Origin: Rhodococcus opacus B4
GTDB taxonomy: Bacteria; Actinomycetota; Actinomycetes; Mycobacteriales; Mycobacteriaceae
Assembly: GCF_000010805.1 (NCBI RefSeq)
Contig: NC_012522.1
Coordinates: forward strand, 3,162,001 to 3,226,000
DNA length: 64,000 nt
Reading direction: 5' to 3'
Part shown: one piece after another, positions 18,130 through 26,865 of the stretch
How positions within the stretch are numbered: position 1 is the stretch's first letter
How the letters are laid out: every line of letters begins with the position of its first letter
Program-made: the position numbers and the translations under genes
The notes under the pieces: model-generated
Databases searched by the model: none
The model's input: the letters and a program-made list of their open reading frames with translations, nothing else
Told to the model about the DNA's origin: nothing

Positions 18130-19043
18130 CGCTGCGCACCGCCGGTCGGTGCCCCAGTGAGCGCCGCCATGTCTTCGAAGGTTTCCAGCATCGACCAGAT
18201 GTCCTGCTTGCCGGAACCGTGTGCCTGGCGTTGGGTCATCAGCTGGCGCACCGCCGATGTCAGCGGCATCGGAATTCGTTGTTCGCGGGCGGCGGACAGG
18301 ACGATGTCGAGGTCTTTGGCGGCGGTATCGATGTCGGACGGTGGATCGTCGAAGTCCCGTTGCTTGAGCATCGGTGTCTTGAGGGCGAGTTGGACGGATC
18401 CGAGGGGACCGTCGTTCAGAATGTCGAGCATCTGGTCAAAATCGACACCGCCCTTTTCGCCCAGCGTCAGAGCCTCCCCCATCAGTGCCGCATACACACC
18501 GACGATGGTGCTGTGCACGAGTTTCAGGTACGCGGCCTCCTCGTCGCGGCCGACGTGGAGGATGCGTTTACCCAGTGCCGCCAGGACGGGTTCGGCGCGA
18601 CCGAAATCGGCGGAGGCTCCGGAGGCGAAGATGGTGAGCTCGCCCGCCTCGGCAAGCCCGATGCTCCCGGCCACTCGCCCGCGGAGGTAGGCGATGTTCG
18701 CCGTCGACAGCGCCGATCCGACCTCGGCGGACACGGTGGGCGACACGGTGCTCAAGTCGCAGTACAGGTGGCCGGGCCGGGCGCCCTGCACGATTCCGGC
18801 CTCCCCGAGCGCGACCTGCCGCAGCACTGCATCGTTCATGATGATGGAGAAGCTGATATCCGAGGCCGCGGCCACCGCGGCGGGCGAGTCGGCAATCTGC
18901 GCCCCTCGCGCGGCAAGCGGTTCGCACCTGGACCGATCGATGTCGTACACGACGACAGTGTGTCCGGCGGCTGCGAGGTTTCCGGCCATCGGACCGCCCA
19001 TGCGCCCCAGTCCGATGAAACCGATTACTGGTGATCTGTCCAT
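18126..19043 (-). CDS. beta-hydroxyacid dehydrogenase (HIBADH/tartronate-semialdehyde reductase family)
   Basis: 305 residues. Rossmann GFIGLGRMGGPMAGNLAAAGH, the DLSTVSP signature, a substrate loop GSIGLAEAGELTI and catalytic lysine in YLKLVHSTIVG. The family includes 3-hydroxyisobutyrate, tartronate-semialdehyde and L-threonate (LtnD) dehydrogenases. With an OtnK-type kinase in the same regulon, a four-carbon acid-sugar dehydrogenase role is attractive. The ATG at 19043 is chosen: TACGGT lies 8 bases upstream with a TTGACC 17 bases before it, giving a leaderless mRNA whose -35 overlaps the GntR operator at 19074-19091. Confidence 0.85.
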   Translation of the reverse strand: MDRSPVIGFIGLGRMGGPMAGNLAAAGHTVVVYDIDRSRCEPLAARGAQIADSPAAVAAASDISFSIIMNDAVLRQVALGEAGIVQGARPGHLYCDLSTVSPTVSAEVGSALSTANIAYLRGRVAGSIGLAEAGELTIFASGASADFGRAEPVLAALGKRILHVGRDEEAAYLKLVHSTIVGVYAALMGEALTLGEKGGVDFDQMLDILNDGPLGSVQLALKTPMLKQRDFDDPPSDIDTAAKDLDIVLSAAREQRIPMPLTSAVRQLMTQRQAHGSGKQDIWSMLETFEDMAALTGAPTGGAQR

Positions 19044-19073
19044 ATCTGGAGACCGTACTGTCAAATCGGCTCA

Positions 19074-19091
19074 AGGTCAACCGGTCGACCA
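19074..19091. promoter_or_regulatory. FadR-type operator, copy 1
   Basis: AGGTCAACCGGTCGACCA, one of four near-identical palindromes in this island. It overlaps the predicted -35 of the 19043-15225 operon, which suggests repression. Confidence 0.75.
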
Positions 19092-19132
19092 ATTTCGCTA
19101 CTGCGTGGCGCCGCCGCTCGACGCTCAGCGGT

Positions 19133-19852
19133 CTATTCGCCGATTGTGTTGGCCAGGTTGCGGTTTGCGCTTCTCATGTGGGCGAACATGGCCGCCCGCG
19201 CGGCCTCGGCGTCACCTTCTTCGATCGCCTCGAAGATCGGCAGGTGCACCGCGAGTGAGGACCGGGTCTCCCCCATCGCGGTGATCACCCGGTTGGTCCA
19301 GACCTGCAGGAGTGAGCGAATGCTCGAGAGCACGCCCGCCAGCACGGTGTTACCGCTGAGTTCGGCGATCTTGAGGTGGAAGCGGACGTCGGCGGCGATG
19401 TAGCGGGGGAGGTCGGCGTCGGCCGCCTTCATCTCGTCGACGATCGCGCGGAGTTCCTCGAGGCCTGCGGGGGAGCGCCGTTTGGCGGCCATGCCCGCGA
19501 GAATCACCTCCACCTCCGCGCGGGCTTCGGTCAAGTCCTGCACGCGGCGCTCGCCCAGCAGGAGTCCCCATTCGATGATGCGCGGCAGCAGATCCGAACT
19601 CGACCCGGCGAGGTAGGTTCCGTCTCCCTGACGCACGTCGAGCAGGCCGAGCAGGGTGAGCGACTTGAGTGCCTCCCGGACCGCAGAGCGCCCGACGTCC
19701 AGGGACTCCGACAGGGCACGCTCGGACGGGATCTTGCCGCCCGGGGGAATCTCGCCGGACAACAGGTATTCGATCAGTCGATGCGCCAGCTCCACACTCG
19801 CCGGCTGCCGGCGCTCCACCTTGGTCAGAAGCGATTCAACTTGCGGGGACAT
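19133..19852 (-). CDS. GntR-family regulator, FadR subfamily
   Basis: 239 residues. The N-terminal winged helix is VELAHRLIEYLLSGEIPPGGKIPSERALSESLDVGRSAVREALKSLTLLGLLDVRQGDGTYL (residues 19-81). The C-terminal all-helical FCD domain has the metal-ligand pattern (D..FH near YIAADVRFHLKIAELSGN, later H..IFEAIEEGD and AMFAHM). FCD members sense organic acids. It is surrounded by four copies of a TGGTC/GACCA palindrome, including one in its own promoter, so it probably represses itself and the whole catabolic island. Confidence 0.92.
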   Translation of the reverse strand: MSPQVESLLTKVERRQPASVELAHRLIEYLLSGEIPPGGKIPSERALSESLDVGRSAVREALKSLTLLGLLDVRQGDGTYLAGSSSDLLPRIIEWGLLLGERRVQDLTEARAEVEVILAGMAAKRRSPAGLEELRAIVDEMKAADADLPRYIAADVRFHLKIAELSGNTVLAGVLSSIRSLLQVWTNRVITAMGETRSSLAVHLPIFEAIEEGDAEAARAAMFAHMRSANRNLANTIGE

Positions 19853-19897
19853 AACCAGCCCACCCTTTCACCCTCAATGATCGAACCCTTGCGCACG

Positions 19898-19915
19898 TGT
19901 CCGACCGGTCGACCA
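19898..19915. promoter_or_regulatory. FadR-type operator, copy 2
   Basis: TGTCCGACCGGTCGACCA lies 46 bases upstream of the GntR gene start. This is the most diverged left arm of the four copies and is the likely autoregulatory site. Confidence 0.7.
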
Positions 19916-19925
19916 TACTATGAAA

Positions 19926-19958
19926 GTGGGCATCGAGGTGTTATGCCTCGATGCCCAC
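19926..19958 (-). terminator. terminator of the aldolase-MFS transcript
   Basis: GTGGGCATCGAGG and CCTCGATGCCCAC are perfect 13-bp arms with a 7-base loop, 18 bases past the MFS stop. It insulates the GntR promoter. Confidence 0.85.
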
Positions 19959-19975
19959 CGGCGTTGCCGTCACAT

Positions 19976-21361
19976 TCAGCTGTCGTACTTGCTGTCCACC
20001 AATCGGGTGCCCTTGGTCTCGCGGAAGCCCAAGGTCACGCACAGCAGCGAGATGAGCGCGATCGCGCAGACGTAGATCGGTACGGACCAGATGGTTCCGG
20101 TCGCCGAGGTGAGGAAGGTGGCGACGAGTGGGGCGGTGCCACCGAAGATGCCGAAGCCGAGGTTGTAGGCCATGGCGCTGGCGCTGTAGCGCACCTTGGT
20201 CGGAAACATCTCGGCCATGCTCACGGTCAGGGCGACCGAGATCAGCATGATCGGGACGAGGTAGATCAACTGGGCGATCAATGCCGCGGTGAAGGTGTGG
20301 GCCAGCACGACCTTGAACGCCAGCGGGATGCAGACGAAGGTGGAGACACAGGCGGCGATCAGCATCGGTTTGCGCCCGATCTTGTCGACCAGCAGTCCGG
20401 ACAGGACCAGCAGGGGAATCAGCACGCCGAGGGCGATGAAGTTCGACGCCAAGGCCTGCTCCTTGGGCATGTTCACCGGGTCGCCCTGCAGGTAGCCGGG
20501 CAGGAACGTCACCCAGGTGTAGGAGAGGACTGCGTTGGTGATGGCGAAGCCGGCGAAGACGAGGATCGGCTTCCACTGGGTGCGGAGCGCGTCGAGCACG
20601 GGACTCTTGGTGATGACGTCCTCGTGGCGCCCCTCTTCGATCGCACGCTGCTGCTCCTCCTGGAGTCGGCGGAACTCGGGTGTCTCGGGGATACGCAGGC
20701 GGAGGAACAATCCGAACAGGGTCAGCGGCATGGCGACCAGGAACGGGATCCGCCATCCCCACGTCTCCATCTGCCCGTCGCTGACGAAGCTGGCCACCAG
20801 CGCCGACAGGCCGGCGCCGCAGAGCAGGCCGAAGAACACGCTGACCGACAGGAAGCTGGTGTAGAAACCACGCCGTTTCTGGTCCGCGTACTCGACGATG
20901 AAGGCCACAGCTCCGGCATACTCGCCGCCCTGGACGAGTCCCTGCAGGAGCCGGATCACCAGCAGGAACATCGTGGCAGCGAAGCCGACACCGGCATAGG
21001 TCGGCAGGATTCCGATGACGGTGGTGAGGACACCCATCGAGATGATTGCGACCGCCAGGGCGTTGCGTCGCCCCAACCTGTCGCCGAAACGACCGAAGAT
21101 CATTCCACCGAAGGGTCGGGCGAGGAAGGAGATCGCGAACCCGGCATACACTCCGAGCATTGCCGCGGTCTGGTTCTCCCCGGAGAAGAACGACGCGGCC
21201 ATGTAGGGCGCCAGGAACCCGTAGATTCCGTAGTCGAATTGCTCGATGAAGTTGCCGACTGTGCCCGCGAGTATGGGCTTGCGCAGCGATACCTTTTTCC
21301 CGCCTGGCGGTTGCGAACCGGCGGTGGCTGGTGCTTGGGTGGCGTCGCTCTGGACGGACAT
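19976..21361 (-). CDS. MFS transporter, metabolite:H+ symporter family
   Basis: 461 residues with 12 hydrophobic segments. MHS-family marks: GNFIEQFDYGIYGFLAPYMAASFF at the first helix, GRFGDRLGRRNAL after helix 2, RLLQGLVQGGEYAGA and PETPEFRRL before the central loop. Relatives import shikimate, citrate, alpha-ketoglutarate and aromatic acids. It lies 62 bases downstream of the aldolase gene in a two-gene operon controlled by operator copy 3, so it should import the island's carboxylated substrate. GGAGG precedes the ATG. Confidence 0.92.
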   Translation of the reverse strand: MSVQSDATQAPATAGSQPPGGKKVSLRKPILAGTVGNFIEQFDYGIYGFLAPYMAASFFSGENQTAAMLGVYAGFAISFLARPFGGMIFGRFGDRLGRRNALAVAIISMGVLTTVIGILPTYAGVGFAATMFLLVIRLLQGLVQGGEYAGAVAFIVEYADQKRRGFYTSFLSVSVFFGLLCGAGLSALVASFVSDGQMETWGWRIPFLVAMPLTLFGLFLRLRIPETPEFRRLQEEQQRAIEEGRHEDVITKSPVLDALRTQWKPILVFAGFAITNAVLSYTWVTFLPGYLQGDPVNMPKEQALASNFIALGVLIPLLVLSGLLVDKIGRKPMLIAACVSTFVCIPLAFKVVLAHTFTAALIAQLIYLVPIMLISVALTVSMAEMFPTKVRYSASAMAYNLGFGIFGGTAPLVATFLTSATGTIWSVPIYVCAIALISLLCVTLGFRETKGTRLVDSKYDS

Positions 21362-21423
21362 ACTGGCCTCCGAAAATGGTCTGGGCAGTCTAACGAGAAT
21401 GTCGTGGGGTCGGAAAGTGCAGT

Positions 21424-22215
21424 TCAGTAGCCGCCGGCGTTTGCGGTGGCGAGTGTGCGGTGTCCACGAATCGCGGCGATCCGACGCGTCGCTGCGTCGC
21501 GGAGCAGGGAAATGTCGTTTCCCGGTGTGACGAGGTCCAGTCCGAGATCGACGAGTTGGCGGGCGGTCTCCTCCCCGCCGCAGAAGGCGCCGACGTAGAT
21601 TCCGCGGCGCCGGGCGGCCTCGACCACCCGGACGATTGCCTCGAGCACCGGTTCGGAGAACGAACCGCCCGGCCGCTCACCGAGCGAGAGCGCAAGATCG
21701 TTGGGTCCGATGTAGACGCCGTCGAGCCCGTCGACGGCGACGATCTCGTCGAGGTTGGACAAAGCCGTGGCGGATTCGATCATCGCCCATGCCACGACGG
21801 TGGTGTCCGCGTGTGCGACGTAGTCCGGTCCGCCGTACAGCAGCCCGCGAGAGGGGCCGAAGCTGCGGACACCGACACCGGGATATCGGCACGCGGAGAC
21901 GAAGTCTGCGCAGGTCACCGCGTCGTCGATGGACGGGCAGATGATTCCGTAGGCACCCGCGTCGAGCAACTTGCCGATCTCGGCGGGGTCCGCGCCGGAA
22001 CTTCGCACCATCGGAACCGCGGGCCCCGACGACACGGCCTGCAACAGTGCCACGGCGGTATCGATGCCGAACATGCCGTGCTGCAGGTCGATGGTGACGC
22101 TGTCGAATCCGGCGTGGGACAGCGCTTCGGCCGCGTAGGTGCCGCTGCTCGAGATCCAGGCGTTGGCGGCAACGTTTCCGTCTGCCATCGCGGCTCGCAG
22201 TAGATTGGGGCGCAT
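21424..22215 (-). CDS. HpcH/HpaI-type class II aldolase
   Basis: 263 residues. Metal-dependent pyruvate aldolase features: FDSVTIDLQHGMFG with the catalytic His, the GAYGIICPSIDD strand, WAMIES with the metal Glu, and DGVYIGPNDLALSLG with the metal Asp. Relatives cleave 2-keto-3-deoxy-glucarate or 4-hydroxy-2-ketoheptanedioate, giving pyruvate (or a related 2-oxoacid) plus an aldehyde. It is the first gene of the operon with the MFS importer and has an AGGAGG ribosome site. Confidence 0.92.
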   Translation of the reverse strand: MRPNLLRAAMADGNVAANAWISSSGTYAAEALSHAGFDSVTIDLQHGMFGIDTAVALLQAVSSGPAVPMVRSSGADPAEIGKLLDAGAYGIICPSIDDAVTCADFVSACRYPGVGVRSFGPSRGLLYGGPDYVAHADTTVVAWAMIESATALSNLDEIVAVDGLDGVYIGPNDLALSLGERPGGSFSEPVLEAIVRVVEAARRRGIYVGAFCGGEETARQLVDLGLDLVTPGNDISLLRDAATRRIAAIRGHRTLATANAGGY

Positions 22216-22251
22216 CGCGACCTCCTGTAGTTGACGCCTGAGAGATACTAT

Positions 22252-22269
22252 TGGTCATCCGGTCGACCA
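22252..22269. promoter_or_regulatory. FadR-type operator, copy 3
   Basis: TGGTCATCCGGTCGACCA lies 36 bases upstream of the aldolase start. Confidence 0.75.
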
Positions 22270-22332
22270 CTGAAGGGCAAAATGCCGGCCGAGCTCGATG
22301 GACCACTCGACCGGCGGATCGACTCCCCGCTG

Positions 22333-23355
22333 TCAGTGGGAAGTGGGTTCGTCGCCTCGGGCGCGCTTGATCTGTGCGAGAACGGAGAGTTCGTCGTAGA
22401 TCCGCCATTCCTTGTAGATCTTGTCGCCACGGAATTGGAAGTGCGAGACCCCGAAGATCTCGACGGGACTTCCGGTGACCGGGCCGTACTGCGGAACCCC
22501 GCAGTAGGTGCCGCCCAGCACCCACAGGATCGATACCCGGGTGCCGTGGAAGGAGTCTTCGTTGAAGGCGACGTCGTAGATCTCGACCTGGGCATCCGGG
22601 AAAGGGCCGAACAGGTGATCGAGTTCGGTCTTGTAGCCGTCGTCGCGGGCATGGGTGCGGTGCCGCGTGGTCTCGACGACGATGTCGCGGCTGAAGTACG
22701 CGGGCACCAGATTGCGCAGGTGCTGATTCCACACCTCGTCGATCATCGCGACGACGCGCTGATCCTCTTCGCGCCCGTGCTGCGGTCGCTTTCCGGACAC
22801 GCCCTCGACCAGGGGATTTGCGGGTGCGTCGCCGAGGAGCTTGCCGCCCTTCTCGCCGAGCAGTCCGGCACTCGGGGCGAACGCGATCTGGCGGGCGATG
22901 GCATCGACGTCGTGCCCGGATTGCTCGACCACGGCCCACTCGTCGCGGACCACCCATTCCTCGGCGATCATCGCATCCCGCACCAGGCAGACGGCGATGT
23001 TGCGGGAGGACGTGTGCTTGAACGTCGGCGGTCCGTACTGCCAGAAGCCTTCTTGCTTACCGCAATTGACGATGCGGTGCGAGCTCAGCCAGGTGTTCTC
23101 GTCGCGCACCTCCCAGATGACGTCCTCGCCGGTGAACAGTCGGTGCGGGTACGCGGCGTTCTTCTGCAGGCACGCCTGGATGATGGGCTCGTTTCCGACG
23201 ATGGTGCCGTAGGCGCCGTGCACCTTGATGTCGGGTAGATAGTGCTCGCGGATCTGGCCCATCCCGCGCGGCTCCCAGATGCGATCCGTCCACGAGAGGA
23301 TGTAGTCCTCGGGATCGTCGTAGGGCGCGTACGCCGACGGTTTCAGCTCGATCAT
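22333..23355 (-). CDS. double NTF2/SnoaL-like protein, copy A
   Basis: 340 residues from ATG 23355 (GGAGC upstream; the frame extends to 23397 without family support). Two SnoaL-like cone domains: residues about 10-170 (EDYILSWTDRIWEPRGMGQIREHYLPDIKVHGAYG) and about 200-330 (VWNQHLRNLVPAYFSRDIVVETT, ending EIFGVSHFQFRGDKIYKEWRIYDELSVLAQI). Such domains act as cyclases, isomerases, dehydratases or binding proteins. It is closely similar along its whole length to the product of 25851-26852. Function unknown; it shares an operator with the divergent kinase operon. Confidence 0.8.
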   Translation of the reverse strand: MIELKPSAYAPYDDPEDYILSWTDRIWEPRGMGQIREHYLPDIKVHGAYGTIVGNEPIIQACLQKNAAYPHRLFTGEDVIWEVRDENTWLSSHRIVNCGKQEGFWQYGPPTFKHTSSRNIAVCLVRDAMIAEEWVVRDEWAVVEQSGHDVDAIARQIAFAPSAGLLGEKGGKLLGDAPANPLVEGVSGKRPQHGREEDQRVVAMIDEVWNQHLRNLVPAYFSRDIVVETTRHRTHARDDGYKTELDHLFGPFPDAQVEIYDVAFNEDSFHGTRVSILWVLGGTYCGVPQYGPVTGSPVEIFGVSHFQFRGDKIYKEWRIYDELSVLAQIKRARGDEPTSH

Positions 23356-23418
23356 GATGCTCCGTTCCAACCAGGGTGCTCTTGTGACTGCCGACACAGT
23401 ATCGCGCCGATCCCAAAT

Positions 23419-23436
23419 TGGTCAACCGCTCGACCA
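23419..23436. promoter_or_regulatory. FadR-type operator, copy 4
   Basis: TGGTCAACCGCTCGACCA sits in the 154-bp gap between the divergent NTF2-like gene and the kinase operon, and could control both. A separate small inverted repeat (CGTGGT/ACCACG, 23461-23477) follows in the kinase leader. Confidence 0.75.
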
Positions 23437-23509
23437 ATGCGTTACGGTGCTCTACATCGCCGTGGTTCGAGACCACGACTCCCGATCTGCGTGCAGGAGG
23501 CTTGCTGAC

Positions 23510-24898
23510 ATGGGACATCAACTGACGGAAAATCTTTCGTTGACCGATCGCTTGATGCGGTCCCACCGACGGGTGCTGGTTCTCGACGACGACCCCACCG
23601 GGTCACAGACCGCGGCCGGGGTCCCGATCGCCACAGACTTCTCGCCCGAATCGATGGAATGGGCCCTGAGGGAGGCCGCACCGACGGCATTCGTGCTGAC
23701 CAATGCGCGGGCTCTGGACGAGAACACCACGCGCGAGCTCACCCGGTCGATCGCGCAGACGGCAACGACCGTGGCCGACCGGCTCCGACTGCAGCTGTCC
23801 ATCGTCAGCCGCTCGGACTCGACGCTGCGCGGCCACTTCCCCGTCGATGTGGAGGTGCTCACCGAGGTCGGCGCCGCAGGCACACCACGCGTACTCGTTC
23901 TGTGCCCCGCCTATCCCGCAGCCGGTCGCATCACCCGCCACGGCCGGCATCTCGTCCGATCCGGATCCGGGTGGGTGCCTGTCGGGGAGACCGCCTACGC
24001 GCGCGACGCGACGTTCGGCTTCTCTGCCTCGACGCTGCCCGACTGGGTACAGGAGCGCTCGCACGGCCGGTGGGCTGCCTCCGATGTCACCGTCGTCTCG
24101 GTGACCGACATCCGTCGCGGCCCCGACCACGTCAGTCGGTTGATCGGCGCCACCGCATCGGGGTTCGACCCCGGACCGGTTTGTGTGGACGCCGAGACCG
24201 AGGCCGACCTCGACGTCGTCGCCGCAGCCCTCGAGCGGTGCGAGGAAGAGGGAATTCGGACCGTTGTGCGATGCGGTCCGTCACTTGCCCGCGCGCGGGG
24301 CGGACTGCCCCACAGTAGTCGGGTCTCACCGGAGCGTCTGAGGGCCGCTCTCGATCCGACCACCGGTCCGCACGGTCTCGTCGTCGCGGGGTCCCATGTC
24401 GAGCTCACGACCGCCCAGCTCAGGCACCTGGGCGACCTGGACCGCGTGTCCACCGTCGAACTCTCGACAGCCGACGTCGTCGATGCTGCCACCCGCGACG
24501 CCGCGATCGACCGGGCCGTGACGGAATGCGTTTCGGCGCTCGCCGTGTCGGATGTGGTGCTTCGCACCAGCCGGGACGTGGTCGTCGGAGTCGACGAAGA
24601 TGACAGCCTGTCCATCGCCGCGGCCGTGGCGCACGCACTGAGCACGGCCGCGTCCGCCGTTGTCGCGGCGGCGCCGCCTCGGTGGGTCGTCGCGAAGGGC
24701 GGCATCACCTCCGCCGACGTGATTACCAAGGTCCTCCGCCTGCGGCGGGCCAAGGTACTCGGCCCGATCCTCGACGGCATCGTCCCCGTCTGGGTAGCCG
24801 AATCCGCCTCGGGCCCCTTGTGCGTGGTGTTCCCCGGAAACGTCGGCGGCCCGGAATCTTTGCGTGACGTCGTCACGGTTCTACGAGAACTGAACTGA
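23510..24898 (+). CDS. four-carbon acid sugar kinase family protein (OtnK/DUF1537)
   Basis: 462 residues from ATG 23510 (AGGAGG 9 bases upstream). The N-terminal domain opens with VLVLDDDPTGSQTAAGV and carries SRSDSTLRGHFPVDVE; the C-terminal nucleotide-binding domain has AKGGITSADV and ends VVFPGNVGG. Known relatives phosphorylate D-threonate, L-threonate, D-erythronate or oxo-tetronate with ATP. First gene of a five-gene plus-strand operon. A phosphorylated sugar acid made here is a natural substrate for the class II aldolase gene 38 bases downstream. Confidence 0.9.
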   Translation: MGHQLTENLSLTDRLMRSHRRVLVLDDDPTGSQTAAGVPIATDFSPESMEWALREAAPTAFVLTNARALDENTTRELTRSIAQTATTVADRLRLQLSIVSRSDSTLRGHFPVDVEVLTEVGAAGTPRVLVLCPAYPAAGRITRHGRHLVRSGSGWVPVGETAYARDATFGFSASTLPDWVQERSHGRWAASDVTVVSVTDIRRGPDHVSRLIGATASGFDPGPVCVDAETEADLDVVAAALERCEEEGIRTVVRCGPSLARARGGLPHSSRVSPERLRAALDPTTGPHGLVVAGSHVELTTAQLRHLGDLDRVSTVELSTADVVDAATRDAAIDRAVTECVSALAVSDVVLRTSRDVVVGVDEDDSLSIAAAVAHALSTAASAVVAAAPPRWVVAKGGITSADVITKVLRLRRAKVLGPILDGIVPVWVAESASGPLCVVFPGNVGGPESLRDVVTVLRELN

Positions 24899-24936
24899 TC
24901 GCTCCACCCGCCACCTGACCCGAAGAGGAATCCGCA

Positions 24937-25797
24937 ATGCCCCGTGCTCCCCTGACCGACCTCGTCACCCACGCATCCCGAAACGGCGAAAGTGTCGGCG
25001 CCTTCACCTGCTACAACCTCGAACAGGTCACCGGCGTGATGCTCGCCGCGGAAAGCGCCCGGCAGTCGGTGTGTCTGCTCCTGGCAGAGGGGGCCCTGCG
25101 TCGCGACAGCGGACCACTGTTGGCTCGCCTGCTGGTCGCCGCGGCGGACGACGCTTCGGTTCCAGTTGCCGTGCAATTCGATCACACCCAGGACCTGGAG
25201 ATGATGGCGCGCGCACTCGACCTCGGTGTCACCGCGATCATGGCGGACGGTTCCGCGCTCCCCTACACCGCGAATGTCGACCTCGTCGTCCGCGCCCGCG
25301 CCCTCGCCCAGCCCTGCGGGGCATCGATCGAGGCCGAACTCGCGCACGTTCCCGGCGACGAGGACTCCGCCGGCGCCGTCGACGTGCACGCTGTCACAGA
25401 CGTGGTGCAGGCGGTCCAGTTCGTCCGCGATACCGGGACCGATCTGCTGGCCGTCGCGATCGGCAATGTCCACGGAACCTACGCGAGCCCACCCGACCTC
25501 GACATGGGTCTGCTCTCGAAACTGCATGCCGCCGTGCCGGTGCCCCTGACACTCCACGGCACCTCGGGGGTTCCCGACGACCAGGTCCGCCGCGCCATCG
25601 CGCACGGCATCCGGAAGGTCAACGTCAACACCGAACTGCGCCAGGCGTATCTGCGCGCCGCCCGAGACATCACGCCCGACGAGGTCCGTGGCTGGAACCT
25701 GCTCACCCCCGCCGACCGGCTGATCGAGGCGACCCGGGCTGTCACCGACACACACCTTCGCCGCTGCCTGCCTCAGCCGGCAGCAGCGGCGATCTGA
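24937..25797 (+). CDS. class II ketose-bisphosphate-type aldolase
   Basis: 286 residues, as in the GatY/KbaY/FbaA family. Zinc ligands: His in VQFDHTQD, His in AIGNVHGTY and His in LTLHGTSGVPD. The phosphate-binding KVNVNTELR loop is near the C-terminus. It would split a phosphorylated ketose or keto-acid sugar, usually releasing dihydroxyacetone phosphate. This is unlike the usual DUF1537 pathways, which use decarboxylating PdxA2 or OtnC, so the substrate may be longer than four carbons. Confidence 0.88.
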   Translation: MPRAPLTDLVTHASRNGESVGAFTCYNLEQVTGVMLAAESARQSVCLLLAEGALRRDSGPLLARLLVAAADDASVPVAVQFDHTQDLEMMARALDLGVTAIMADGSALPYTANVDLVVRARALAQPCGASIEAELAHVPGDEDSAGAVDVHAVTDVVQAVQFVRDTGTDLLAVAIGNVHGTYASPPDLDMGLLSKLHAAVPVPLTLHGTSGVPDDQVRRAIAHGIRKVNVNTELRQAYLRAARDITPDEVRGWNLLTPADRLIEATRAVTDTHLRRCLPQPAAAAI

Positions 25798-25801
25798 GAA
25801 A

Positions 25802-25821
25802 CCCACCGGAGCACCGGTGGG
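25802..25821 (+). terminator. intercistronic hairpin
   Basis: CCCACCGG-AGCA-CCGGTGGG lies 4 bases after the aldolase stop and inside the operon. It is more likely an mRNA-stability or attenuating element than a full terminator. Confidence 0.5.
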
Positions 25822-25850
25822 CGCACCCGAATGAAAGGCCACACCCCGCA

Positions 25851-26852
25851 ATGCCACTCACAACGGATGTCTACGCCCCGTTCGAGAGCCCCGAGGACTA
25901 TATCCTGAGCTGGACCGACCTGATCTGGGACGACTTCGGCCTCGGCCGCCTGCCCGTGCACTACGCGAAGGACGTGGTCGTCCACGGTGCGTACGGTCCG
26001 ATCCGCGGAGTCGACGACGTGATCGCCGGCTCCCTCGTCAAGAAGAGCGCCTTCCCTACCCGCATCGGGACCGCGGAGGACGTCATCTGCGAACCCCGCG
26101 GCGACCGGGCCTTCATCAGCCACCACCGGGTGTTCCATTCCGGACCACAGGCCGGCCTCGGCGTGTACGGCCCTGCCACACTGAACAACTCGGAGTCACG
26201 GAACATGGCAATCTGCCTGGTTCGGGACGGTCTGGTGGTCGAGGAGTGGGTGGTCCGCGACGAATACCGCGTGGTCACCACGCTGGGCCTGGATCCCGAG
26301 GCCGTCGCCCGTCAGGTCGCATTCACCGACGAGACTGCCGGCCTGTTCGGTACCACGGCCCCCACCGACGTGGTACTGACCGGCGAATCCGGCCCACGCC
26401 CCGACTCTCATCGCGTCGAGGCGGAGTTCATCCGCGAATTCGTCGCCGACGTGTGGAACAACCGCCGACTCGAACGAGCACCCGAGTTCACCCAGCGCGA
26501 CCTGTTCCTGGAGACCACTCGCGCTCGCATCCGCACCCGGGCAGTCAACTATCAGATCGACTTGACCCAGATGCTCGCACCGTTCCCGGACGCCGTGATC
26601 GAGACGCGTGACATCGCGGTCAGCACCGCCCCCGAACAGGGCACGCGAATCGGAGTCCTGTGGAGGCTGACCGGAACCTACTCGGGTGCGCCCCTCTACG
26701 GCCCGGTCACCCACTCACCCGTCGAAATCATGGGATCGTCTCAATTCCTGCTGCGTGGTGGCCGGATCATCCGCGAATGGCGGGTCTACGACGAGATCGC
26801 CGTCATGGCGCAGATCGCCAAGGCCCGTGGCGACGTTCCCACACCGCACTGA
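25851..26852 (+). CDS. double NTF2/SnoaL-like protein, copy B
   Basis: 333 residues, paralogous to the product of 22333-23355. Matching blocks: YAPFESPEDYILSWTDLIW, HYAKDVVVHGAYGPI, NMAICLVRDGLVVEEWVVRDEYRVV and IIREWRVYDEIAVMAQIAKARGD. The pair on either side of one operator suggests duplication and possible heteromer formation or two related reactions. The enzymatic role is unknown. Confidence 0.8.
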   Translation: MPLTTDVYAPFESPEDYILSWTDLIWDDFGLGRLPVHYAKDVVVHGAYGPIRGVDDVIAGSLVKKSAFPTRIGTAEDVICEPRGDRAFISHHRVFHSGPQAGLGVYGPATLNNSESRNMAICLVRDGLVVEEWVVRDEYRVVTTLGLDPEAVARQVAFTDETAGLFGTTAPTDVVLTGESGPRPDSHRVEAEFIREFVADVWNNRRLERAPEFTQRDLFLETTRARIRTRAVNYQIDLTQMLAPFPDAVIETRDIAVSTAPEQGTRIGVLWRLTGTYSGAPLYGPVTHSPVEIMGSSQFLLRGGRIIREWRVYDEIAVMAQIAKARGDVPTPH

Positions 26853-26865
26853 AAGGTCGGATCAC

